Origin: Thereva unica
Lineage: Eukaryota > Arthropoda > Insecta > Diptera > Therevidae
NCBI GenBank assembly: GCA_949987705.1
Contig: OX465281.1
Coordinates: forward strand, 143,020,876 to 143,084,875
DNA: 64,000 nucleotides
Reading direction: 5' to 3'
The first letter of the stretch is position 1, and each line of letters starts with the position of its first letter. The translations under genes were made by a program, and so were the position numbers. The notes under the pieces are model-generated. The model ran no database searches and was not told where the DNA came from. It saw only the letters and a list, made by a program, of their open reading frames with translations. This document shows, piece by piece, positions 20,901-31,286 of this stretch.

Positions 20901-23270
20901 TCTAGACGCATCAAAAACGACCCGCAATTTTGTGGTAGTACTTGTTTCCTTTAAGACTGCATGATGTGGTAAATAGGTGCAGGTGTAGGCATCCATTCCG
21001 TCTATCATTCGATGATTGTCATCTTCAGCTGAGTTTACTTTCTCCATATGCCCTAAATCCAAATACTCGTTGATGCACTTCGAATATTCTTCATGCAACT
21101 TTCGGTCCTTAGCAAATCTTTTCTCCATTTGAAGTAATCTGGATATGGCAATGTTTTTTGATTTTCCCAAATGCATAGATGCTGTAGCTGTCTTAATGGG
21201 TAGTTGAACTTCGTATCGACCGTCTGCCAAGCGCTTGGTGGTTGTTTCAAACAATGTTTCACATTTGACTTCTTCATCACTTAATCGAGGGTTCTCTGGT
21301 ATCTCCTCAATTTCCCAGAAACGTTTTAATTGCTTGTTGAGGTCAGCACAAATGTGAAAACTCTGTAGCCTGATTGGAGGTTGAGCCTTGTCGCTGAATT
21401 CTCCTGAGAGGATCCATCCCAACGTCGTCTTCTGTGCTGTGGGGCTTCCGTTGACGCCTTTTATCAATCCATCCATTATTATTTTTCCATGTACATCTGC
21501 TCCTAGAAGCACATCTATTTCTCCTGGACGATAATATTCCGGATCTGCGAGATCAATTTGATGTAAATGTTTCCAGTTTTGATGAGAGAGTGTGTGCGTT
21601 GGCATAACATCAGATAGCTTCGGTAATACAAGACCAGTCACTTCAACACTAAAATCGTTGTCTTTTAAGGGTTTGATAATGAAATTTGTTGTCCATCTTG
21701 CAGAATCCAAATGCTCGTATCCTATCACTTGTATTCTTGCATTAATCCGTTCGCGTTTTAATTGGAGATCTTGGCGTATCTTCTCGGTGATGAATGATGT
21801 TTGAGACCCTTGATCAATCAAAGCACGGACTATTTGTTCCCTACCGCTTGGAGAGACTATTCTTATTAATGCAGTGGCTAAAAGCACCTGGTTGGTTTGG
21901 AGTTTGTTGACCATAAATGAGTTTAGATTAGTTGGGCTTATGGTGTCTGAAACCTCACTGGACTCAGCTGAAGCCGTGACAAAATTAGAACTTGGACTGC
22001 TCGTGGTTACACTCGACTTGTTTCCCTTCATCGTAAACTGTTTTCTCGCTTCAGGTTGACCGTTGTAATGAAGCAATGAATGATGGCGACGCTGACATTG
22101 TCGACACCTTCCATCACTGGGACAATTTGCCAGTATATGTCCGAACCCGAGACAATTAATGCACAATCCCTTTGCTTTGACGAATTCTATTTTCCGTTGT
22201 GTAGAGTACGATAAAAATGTAGGACATTGTCTTATGCCATGAGGCTGTGCACACACTGGGCAGGCGAATTGGGTGGTGGTGTGAAATGTTCTTGCATGTG
22301 GTCTTCGATGATCTGGTTTCGATGGTTTATTAACTTTTCCTCCATTCAAGGCAATGGCTTCTAATGTCCGGAACCGTGCTTTCAAAAAGTCCTGTAACCC
22401 CTTCCATGTTGGTAACTCACTCTGATCACTTGAACTTTGCTCCCACAACTGATGGGTGGACGAAGGAAGTCGTTTCACAACTAGGTGTACTATAAGTGGA
22501 TCCCAGGTCGAAACATCAATCTTCAAATTGGTGAGAGCTAGCAAACACTCTGTGGTTGTATCCAATATCTGTCGGATGTTGTGAGCTGTCTCTGTTGATA
22601 GAATCGGTTCATTAACTAAAATTTCCAATTGGGAATTGACCAGCACTCTTTTGTTGTTGTATCTTTCTTTTAATAATGCCCACGCAGACTCATAATTTTC
22701 ATCCGTTATTTGCAAATGTCGTATTAGATTTTCTGGTTCTCCTTCCAATAGTAGTTTAAGATATTGCAATTTCTGCACCGGTGCATACCCTCTGTTCTCA
22801 TGTATCATTGTCTGAAATAGATCATGAAAAGTCGTCCATTTTGTATAATTACCCGTAAACTTATCAATAGCCAATTTCGGAAGTTTTATTGCTGTTGTAT
22901 TGGTTTCGCGAGGTGAGCTCGCGATCATCGTTGTGGACAGTTTCAGCTGCTCTGATGATCCCGAAGGCGATAATTTCTTTCGGAAGTCTTCCAACATAGC
23001 CAGGTTAGAAAAGAAAAATTCCTCCACGTCGTCATACAACTCTTCCGCGAAATATGGACATTCACTGTATTTGTCAGCCTCTTCTGATTGTTGCAAAATG
23101 AGAATTTCCTTATGGTTTTGCTGAAATTCATTGAACAAATCTTCAAATTTGCTCACCCTTTTCTCATAGTAGCTTAGCGTTCGTCTATCCTTAGGCTCCT
23201 TTCTCGCGTTTAGAATACATTTTTGTAACAACTCCCATTGGGCTAGCTACTTCCTAATTAGAGACTCCAT
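17969..23270 (-). pseudogene. BEL/Pao gag-pol polyprotein, two lesions
   Basis: Single-frame gag-pol as in the family. The likely start is the ATG at 23270 (MESLIRK), followed at codon 8 by TAG (23249-23247). Then gag with KLPKLAIDKFTGNYTKWTTF; three zinc-knuckle-like clusters (CPVCAQPHGIRQC, CINCLGFGHILANC, CRQCQRRHHSLLH); protease RALIDQGSQTSFI; RT with LRVVFDASRP, FTADVEKMYRQV and the catalytic FYVDDLLSG; RNase H starting HGFSDASIKA. Around 20005 an extra base breaks the frame before LCSTDEQGN. Then RNase H/connection (LPRLELCAAALLAKLM), integrase zinc finger (HRETMHGG...HKCLVCYRQR), and core GVDYCGPF, CDCGTNFVGANR and SPHFGGLWEAGVKS. A short polyglutamine (six residues) lies in the integrase. 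Everything else is open. Confidence 0.93.
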
Positions 23271-24610
23271 GTTTTATACGAATGTGAGGATCAGATAGAT
23301 TTCAGACTCAATAAACAAATAAACGAAGAGAGGTTTGACAAAAGGTTCAAATATTTTCAGGGATTTCGATAACAAAATATTCGCAAATGCTTTCAGTCTT
23401 TTCTTTCTTATTTATTAACAATAACGAATCTACTTTCAGAATACTACGAGATGCCGACGACGACGATTCACATTAACGCAAATTATGTTGTATATAAGAA
23501 TAAACTTTCACCTTTTTTATATAAATATTCAATAGTCACTTTTATGTAAATTTCAATATGATAAAAATAAATTTTAATGTTCATAATATTCAATGTAAAA
23601 TAAAACTTGCAATTGTATTTGTATTTCCTTTTATATATATTTTGTAAAATGTAGTAGAAATATAGTTTAATGCAATGTTTCGTACTCACGATTTTTATTT
23701 ACTTATTTTTTGGTTTGCATCTAGATGGGCGGGCATTTCACAAATATGGTATCTGGCTGGAGTGACTGCTGTTCGGACCTTCCTTGTTTGTTGCCTTGAT
23801 GTTCGCATTCATAAACTTTCACCACACTTGTTATTAAGTTTCATTAATATTTTAAATTTAGTTTTAGGTTTGATTTTCTTTGGATTTCACCCGTTCGTGA
23901 TTCGATTAGTTATTAATATTCACAAGTTATTTATTTAACTTTAGATTTTAGATTTCGAATTTATTTTTTATGTTTTCGTTTAGATTTCATGCGTTTATAA
24001 GTAATTTCGATTAATTACCCGAATACCGATCAATGCGTTCCTATTAGAGTCCACAATTTATTTAAATAAGCTTAGGCTTTGGAATTCGATTTTACTGTAT
24101 TTTAGTTAGATTTCATCTGTTTATGGTTTCGATTAATTACCCGTAGATCGGTTAAGAGTTTCTTATTAGAATACACAGTTTGTTTAGTTGAACTTAGATT
24201 TAGATTTCGAATTGATTAGATTTCACGCGTTTATGATTTCGATTACTTGTCCGAACACCGGTTAAGAGTTTCTTATTAGAATACACATTTTATTTAGTTA
24301 AACTTAGATTTAGATTTCGACTTGATTATGTTTTAGATTAGATTTCACAGGTTTATGATTTCGATTAACTTTCAGATTGATTTCACTTTAGATATTCACC
24401 AAAATTGATTAGATTTCAATTTTAAGTGACCACGATTTCGAATTACCGTTTTAAATTTAGCTTTCGAGTTAACGGATTTTAGTTATGTTTTCTTTTATTG
24501 TTTTCACTTTAATTATTTGATTGTTAGATTTCCCGGTTCGACTTTCCGTTTTATTGACACCACGTTTTTTATTAAATTTTCACTGTTTTTTATTTCACTT
24601 TTCACACTTA
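23271..24610. other. BEL/Pao leader region
   Basis: Long AT-rich 5' untranslated region between PBS and the first ATG. It includes tandem degenerate repeats near 23990-24380. No gene seen. Confidence 0.65.
23990..24380. repeat. Degenerate tandem repeat in the BEL leader
   Basis: Three to four copies of a roughly 105-120 bp unit that contains CGGTTAAGAGTTTCTTATTA, AGATTTAGATTTCGA and TTTATGATTTCGATTA. Confidence 0.7.
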
Positions 24611-24627
24611 TCCGGCTCGAAGGACCA
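24611..24627 (-). promoter_or_regulatory. BEL/Pao primer binding site, tRNA-Tyr
   Basis: TGGTCCTTCGAGCCGGA on the minus strand, directly adjacent to the 5' LTR. Complementary to the 3' end of insect tRNA-Tyr (..TCCGGCTCGAAGGA-CCA) over 17 bases. Confidence 0.85.
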
Positions 24628-25688
24628 TGTTTCCGTTAGCTGTTTTTACGGATTAATTTTGCCCTGAAAATTATCTTTTCAAAAGTAATAAAATTATCTT
24701 ATCAAAAAAAATGAGAAAAAAAAACAAATTTGCCACGAATGAAATGCCCTGGTTTCGATCCTGGGTCCGAATTTTTGCCGCCGTCTCGGGTATGACGATT
24801 TCCTATATATGCCAACCTCGACCTTGCAAACCAATGTTTTAACTTCACAAAATCAAACGCACTATATTCTTTTTTCATCAAAAATGTTTTATAATTCGCC
24901 TCTATTTATGCAAAGTTATAAAATTTATAAACATCATTTAAAATGTATAATTCAATAAATTTTAACTCACAGAAAACTTAAAACTTTTAAACATTTTTAC
25001 ACTTTTAAAGTTTATTTAAATTCGGCAAAAGAAAAAAAATGTAAATTAAACAATTTAAATTCACTAATTTATAGGGAACGCGATTTTCTTCCCTTTCATA
25101 TAGTCTGTAAGAAACAATTGTCAATATTATACATAGAATTCACTCACCAAGGGCTGCAAATTTCTTCGATGTCTTTCTCCTTTCGTGGGTCAACGGAAAG
25201 TGGTGAAAACGGCCAACTCATCCCAATCAGAATTTTTCTGGGAAGATCGGGTTGACCTTTTTGCCCTTGCATTTTTCGGGAGACCCTCTCCGGTATCCTG
25301 TGCCTAGCGGTTAGGCTCTCTTCACAGGGTGTTACGAGATTACGATATTGTTGTAGATAAGGCAGCCCTTGGTGATATGGTTGTCCAAGACAGCTGATTT
25401 TGACAAGTTAATTTGTCATCGGGTGTTTATATTCGTGTGTTTATGTTTGTTTAATTTTGAGTGAATTTTATTTTGGATTTTCTTTAAATCAGGTAAGTAA
25501 ATCACGTTCCCTATATTTGATTAATTTAATTTTAGGTCATCAATTTAGTATTGAAGAGGCAATTTTTGTATATCTACATGTACGAGGATCATTATATAAA
25601 TAAGGTATGTACAATATTGTTGTTTTTCCTTTAGTTGAATTTTGCTGTAATCTGGTCATTTAACTTTTTTAGGTAGCTCTCCGGAACA
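24628..25688 (-). repeat. BEL/Pao 5' LTR (right)
   Basis: 1061 bp; same boundaries and almost the same sequence as the left LTR. Confidence 0.95.
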
Positions 25689-25721
25689 ATGGGAGTACTT
25701 TGTGGATTACACTCTTTCATA

Positions 25722-25979
25722 TCGAGGGTTTCCTGCCAAAAGGTCGTATCAACCAAAACATGGATTTAGAGAATTCAATAAAAACATTTCAAAAATCGGT
25801 GCATTTTTTTTTCATAGTGCTTATCATCGAAATTAATTGTTTTTAGGCGTATGTTTTGGATACTTTCTGATGGATACGACCTTCTGGCACGAAAAATATA
25901 CGACTCTAAGAAAAAGAAAAAAGTTATAAGCCCAAAATCGCGATTTTGTGGATACGCCCTTCTGGCAGGAAACCCTCGA
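25722..25979. mobile_element. TA-flanked MITE in copia RT
   Basis: 258 bp with terminal inverted repeats TCGAGGGTTTCCTGCC (continuing imperfectly for about 30 bp). TA lies at both sides (25720-25721, 25980-25981), and the empty site is recoverable because copia coding resumes on each side (LERFN before, MKECNPQSTPI after). A third partial copy of the terminal motif (GATACGACCTTCTGGCA) lies internally near 25870. Probably Tc1/mariner superfamily. Confidence 0.8.
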
Positions 25980-25981
25980 TA

Positions 25982-26961
25982 TTAAACCTCTCTAAGACAC
26001 TTTCAGTGTATTTCGATTGATTGATTATAATATATTTTTCCTCCTTGTTTCTCTGGATGGTCATGCCTAGAAAACTCCTGGGTTCTCCAAGATCTTTCAT
26101 CTCGAATGCATTACTCAGGTGATTCTTAATTTCTTCTAGTTTTTCTTTGCCATCTGTCATCCGTCATTCACATAGATCGTATATAAACATGGCTCATGTA
26201 GATCATTTTCCAAACCAATTTTCTTTATCTCCTCTGTAAACCTCTTATTCCACTTCTTAGGACTTACTTTTAGTCCATACATCGCTCTCTCTAATTTGCA
26301 TACTTTTGATCGCTTGGTAAGTTCATCTATCTCTGCACCATCTGGGATCTCCATGTAGACTCCATGTAGATCGACTCCATGTAGATCTCCATGTAGATCC
26401 AATATGCCATTTGGGAACGCTGTCTTGACATCCAATTGACATGCGTACAAGTCAAACTTATTTATTATTGCGAGTACAGCTCTAATGACTGGGAGTCTAG
26501 ATACTGGCGCATAAGTTTCTTTCAAGTCATAATTATTTCTATCTTTAAATCCTCTAATGAATAGCCGAGCCTTGCATCTTGTGGATCCATCGGCTTCCAA
26601 TTTCCTCTTGAACACCCACCTTGAATCTATGATGTTTGCCCTCTGCTTTTCTGTCTGTATTTTATTTCTATCTACTAGTTTCCACACTCTATTGTCAAAT
26701 GTCAACCATGGAATTAAGTTCTTCTTTGATCGCTCTTTTCCAAAGGTAAGCTTCTTTGGATTCTATAGCCTCTTTAAAGCTTACAGGTTCTTTGTTAATT
26801 GAAGCTATAAGACATTGTTTCAATTCTTCCTCTTCTCCCATCATTTTATCTTTTATATGTTTTCTTGTAATATCCTCTACTGTATTAACGTATTTGATGA
26901 AACTGACATCTTCTACCGGACTATTAACTTGCTGAACCTTGCTTTTCATTTCACTCTCCAT
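25982..26961 (-). pseudogene. copia reverse transcriptase region
   Basis: Shows AIKEELNSM, then after a one-base shift NRVWKLVDRN, DSRWVFKRK, KARLFIRGF, YAPVSRLPVIRAVLAI, CQLDVKTAFPNG (catalytic Asp kept), MEIPDG, CKLERAMYGLK, WNKRF, EPCLYTIYVNDG, then GKEKLEEIKNHLSNAFEMKD and GEPRSFLGMTI. The stretch that normally carries YVDD between LYTIYVND and KEKLEE is missing, so the enzyme is inactive. At 26345-26400 a 15-bp-type micro-repeat (LHG-containing) is inserted in frame between PNGILD and MEIPDG. The gene lies between the gypsy-type and BEL/Pao insertions. Confidence 0.88.
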
Positions 26962-28710
26962 TTCCTCTTCTTTTGGCTTCTTGTATTTGGTCTGTTTTCC
27001 ACTACCTTTTCCTTCTGGCTTTCTTTTATTTCCTCTAACTCTTTTGGTTTCTTGTATGGCCTTCCTCTTTTTCTTGGTTCAGTCTTCTCTACTTCTTGTT
27101 TTTCAGGTGTCCCTTCTTCGAACTCTTTCATCCAGTTCCAGTCTATTTTCTCTTCGTTAGTGTGCATTATGCCGCTGTTTTCTTTTACCTGACTGTTTTT
27201 ATAAACATTTTTATATACGCTTTTCTCATTAAATCTTACATGTCTCGACTCAAAGTATTTCCCTGAACTTGGATGCCACAGCAAATATCCAGTTGATCTA
27301 TAACCTACCAGAACGGCTTTGAGTGCTCGTTCTCCAAACTTTATACTAGGTTTTGGAATCTTAATGTACCCTATACATCCGAATCTTTTAATTTGTTCAA
27401 AGTGACAACTTGCATTTGGTACAAATTTTTCCAAAGGTATTTTATAATCGATTGATTTGTGTGGTGTTCTGTTGTAAGCATGTACTGCTGCATCAACAGC
27501 GAACTCCCACATACTTTTAGGTAATCCAGAATCAAACATGTATGCTCTTATTTTCCTCTGAATTGTTGCATTGAACCTTTCGGCTACACCATTATGTTCA
27601 GGTGTATACGGTGAAGCGAACTCTGTCTCGAAATTTTCTCTCTTTAATATTTCTAAAAATTTTCCACCCGTGAATTCAGTCCCTTGATCTGCTCGGATGT
27701 AGCAAACTTTCTCATTCTTTCCTAATAAATTTCTAGTCGATATTAAGAATCTCTCTAAAGATTCTCCCGGACTCGTCTTTAGTTTTGATTGAGTATGCCC
27801 TAGCTAATCTGGAATAATCATCGACGTAAACATTGATATACCTCTTTTGTCCTGGATGAGACGGAGCTTTTATTGGGCCCATCGTATCCGTATGTATAAG
27901 TTGAAGTGGTCTATCGGCCCTTCTTCTGGTCTCTTTGAATGGCAGCTTCTGCATCTTGGACATAATACAGACTCCACATCCTAATACAGAATCATCAAAC
28001 TTGACTTTTTCAAATCTTTTGTCCAGTTTTTGCAATTTCTTTAAACAATTTAACGATGCATGACCTAACCTAACATGCCATAACATTGCTTCATTAATCT
28101 TTTCGGAACTACTCTTATTATTCTCTAAAGGATTACTTATAAATATTTCTTCTAAGTTTTGAACTGACTCTAAATCATCTATCATTACCACATTTCTATT
28201 GAGTAAACTACAATCCCAATTTTCTATCTTCGCCTCTACATCTTTCTCCTCTAACTTTAGATTATTTTCTACTATTTTAGTCATGAGATTCTTTTCTCTC
28301 TCCCTCCCAATCGCAAAATCTAAATTTCGCTTTTCTTCAATTTCTCCCTCCCAATCTAACAACTTCTTCTTTTGATTATATGTTTGCGATTTTTTGAGAA
28401 TCTCATCACCTTTCTGCATTACTGCTCTACAACAATATTCCTCGTACTCTATTTCATCGTTAATCAGATTCTGATCTTGTTTTATGACTCTAAAGTTGAT
28501 TGTCCAGTTTGGTTTCTCATAAATTCCTTCTAGCACCGTTTTGTTTGATACTTTATCGTACACTCTCAAAACGGTGTCATCCAAATAGATACTTAGACCG
28601 GAATCTGCTAACTTTCGCAATGATAAAAGATTTTCGGATACGTCTTTTGCAGTAAATACATTTAATAACTTAATTACATTCTTTTTGGCTGAATCTGTGT
28701 CCCCTTTTCC
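26946..28710 (-). pseudogene. copia integrase region
   Basis: Reads LRKLADSGLSIYLDD, then the pre-integrase zinc domain LWHVRLGHASLNCLKKL...CGVCIMSKM, the integrase core LQLIHTDTMGP and YVDDYSRLARAYSIKTKD. After a one-base shift near 27785 come VCYIRADQGTEFTGG and SPYTPEHNGVAERFNATIQR (the DDE residues are visible), then AYNRTPHKSIDYKIPLEKFV and the GKPR-like C-terminal segment. The right edge at 28710 is the gypsy-type insertion; copia protease resumes at 46144. Confidence 0.9.
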
Positions 28711-29076
28711 TGTTGGGGGATTTACAGGAAAATAATTTTTATGGTTTATTTAATATTGACGAGATTACTAAACTTTCGGAACCCGCACGTCTACAAGCCA
28801 CAAACTCGACTGAAGAGAGCCATTCGCGCAAGTTCTTAGTGAGTTCGGAAAAAGAGCTTATCCAAGCATAAATATGATAAGCGCATGTTACTGTGCACAT
28901 TCAGCGCATTTATCTTTTATGGATGAATGAAGTTCATACATAATTAACATGCGCGTGTTAAAGTAGTTGCGCATTCAGCGAGTTTTAGAATTTTATTAAG
29001 GAAATTGGATATTGAGGATTTGTATAAGGAATCTTGGAAAGGCGGATGAAGGTATTAAGTTACGGGCATTATAACA
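28711..29076 (-). repeat. Gypsy-type 3' LTR (left)
   Basis: TGTTGGGGGATTTACAGG to GGCATTATAACA. Matches 45767-46139 apart from small indels. Confidence 0.93.
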
Positions 29077-29289
29077 CGCCCCCCCTTAAGAATGAAAATC
29101 ATACCTGGGATTGGTTTGATTTTCATTGGCAGGCTTAATATTCCTGTCTAATTTTTTATTCTTTTTCTGTTCCTTTTCTGGACTTTCAATTTCAGCATAA
29201 GGCTCGATATTTTGCGAGTGTTGGCTTGTGGATGTCTGAGTTCTTGTTACAAAATTACAAAATTTTAAGTTAAGGAAATACTTATATGC

Positions 29290-30462
29290 TACTAGCAAAA
29301 ACCCGCGTGCGTTGCAACGCCTTTCAATAAAATAAGATTATGAGGACACAGTCTGCGATAGGAAAAAGCTATAGTGAAAAAAGAACAAATCTGGGAAAAT
29401 TGATTTCGGGAGATGACCGCCATGTACCAAACGATATACTGAGTATACTATATTGCTTATGGTGTTCTACTTATCATACTCTTTCATTTGATACCTATGT
29501 CGTAGGGGTTGTGAAGAAAATGGTAATCCGCCTTCTCGAGATGGCCGCTATGGACCAAACGATATATTGAGTATACTATATTCCTTATATTGTTCTACTC
29601 ATCATACTCTTTCATTTGATACCAATCTAGAAGGGGTTGTGAAGAAAATGGTAAAGCCCCCTTTTGAGATGGCCGCCATGGACCAAATTATAAATTGAGT
29701 ATACTATATTGCTTATGGTGTTCTACTTTTCATAGCCTTTCATTTGATACCCATGTCTCGGGTGTTGTGAAGAAAATGGTAATCCGCGCTCTTGAGATGG
29801 CCGCCATGAATCTAAAGACATAGTCTATGGCATTCTTCTTATAATGCCCTTTCATTTGATACCAATGTCGAGGGGTAGTGAAGAAAATGATCATCCTCCC
29901 TCTTGAGATGACCGCCATGGACCAAACGATATATTGAGTATACTATATTGCTTATGGTGTTCTACTTATCATACTCTCTCATTTGTTACCCATCTCGAAG
30001 GGGTTGTGAAGAAAATGGTAATCCGCCCGCTTGAGATGATCGCCATGGACCAAACGATATATTGAGTATACTTTATTGCCTATGGTGTTCTACTTATCAT
30101 ACTCTTTCATTTGATATCCATGTCGAAGGTGTTGTGAAGAAAATGGTAATCCGCATTCTTGAGGTGGCCGCTATGGACCAAGCGACATATTGAGTATACT
30201 ACATATATTGCTTATATTGTTCTACTTATCATACTCTTTCATTGGATACCCATTTCGAATGGGTTGTGAAGAAAATGGTCATCTGCTCTCTTGAGATGAC
30301 TGCCATGGACCAAACGCCTGCTTTTCTGTTGAAATTTTTTTGCTATAAACCTCACGGAGCCCGAGACCTTTCCAACGAATGCAAAACCGTGGAAATCGGA
30401 TCGTGCGTTCTCTAATTATAGCGTCAGGAAGGAAAACCCGACTTATTTTTATATTATAGATG
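29290..30462 (+). repeat. Interspersed repeat C with ~129-bp tandem units
   Basis: Begins CTAGCAAAAACCCGCGTGCG and ends near TTTTATATTATAGAT. Internally about seven tandem units of roughly 129 bp, each containing GTGAAGAAAATGGTAATCCG and CCAAACGATATATTGAGTAT. The ends resemble repeats A and B. No coding capacity; family unknown to me. Confidence 0.75.
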
Positions 30463-31286
30463 AAAATAATTATTGAACATGGTATAATTATAAGAATTAA
30501 TGAAAGTGAATATAAATGAATGGTGTGATTTTTAATAGATCTTAAAGGGTGCATTTTTTCTTTTATTTTATTTATATTAAAGCTAATTTTTTCTAAATCT
30601 TCTGATTGGTCTATTATTAATGAAGGCATGTCAGCGGAGGTATCCTCTTGAAAAAATTTAATCTGTTTTACGTCCAGGGCGTCAAAAGATATGGTATCTA
30701 AAGGCGAAAAATAGCTCTTCGACCTGTCACAGCTTAATGTAGTTCTGGAATTGAGTATAACTTCCTTCGTACGGGCTTCGCATCCTTCCTGAAGGCTGAA
30801 GATAAGGACGCCTTGTAAGGTGAGCAGACTTGTTTCTTCTTTGCATTTAACGATTATGTGTTCGGGCATTGTGGAAATAGTTAACCAAGAATTGGAAGCA
30901 GCTAGCTGAAGATACGTGGCTTTTGACGGTAACATTAAGTTGATTTTGCAGGAACTAGGGATTCGATCGGTGACATCCATCAGACTTCTTTCATATGGGC
31001 TATTTATGTGTGAGATGAGAACAGGTTTGTTTAGTTCGCAAATATAGTGAGCTTTGTTCAGATATCATCAATTAGCTATGCCATCTTTGTCAAAGAGAAT
31101 GTAATGTTGTTTAATTGCATCTATAAGAATATACTGTTTATCTGGTAATATCATGGCATAAGTTCTGTTTTCTAACAATTTAGGGATAGAAGTTATTTTA
31201 TATACGTTAAATTTCAAAGATCTAACCAATGGGATAATTAACAAAAAGTTTAGTCTTTTATTACTGTAGTATACATGAGTTTCGAT

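Larger units (their letters stand above)
16627..25688 (-). mobile_element. BEL/Pao LTR retrotransposon
   Basis: Complete element with 1.06-kb LTRs (TGTTTCCGTTAG...CTCCGGAACA), a PBS matching tRNA-Tyr beside the right LTR, a polypurine stretch (AAGGGGGGGAGCA on the minus strand) beside the left LTR, and one long gag-pol frame broken by a nonsense codon and a one-base shift. The LTRs differ at about half a dozen positions by eye, so the insertion is recent. It lies inside the copia pol gene; I could not find a clear target duplication (left flank TCACCG, right flank ATGGGA). Confidence 0.93.

Noticed and set aside
24628..25688. Segmental duplication with 16627-17686
   Set aside because: These are the two LTRs of one BEL/Pao element, shown by the adjacent PBS and polypurine tract.
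30279..30980. Stand-alone 233-residue membrane protein
   Set aside because: It is the C-terminal part of the interrupted env gene, running into repeat C.
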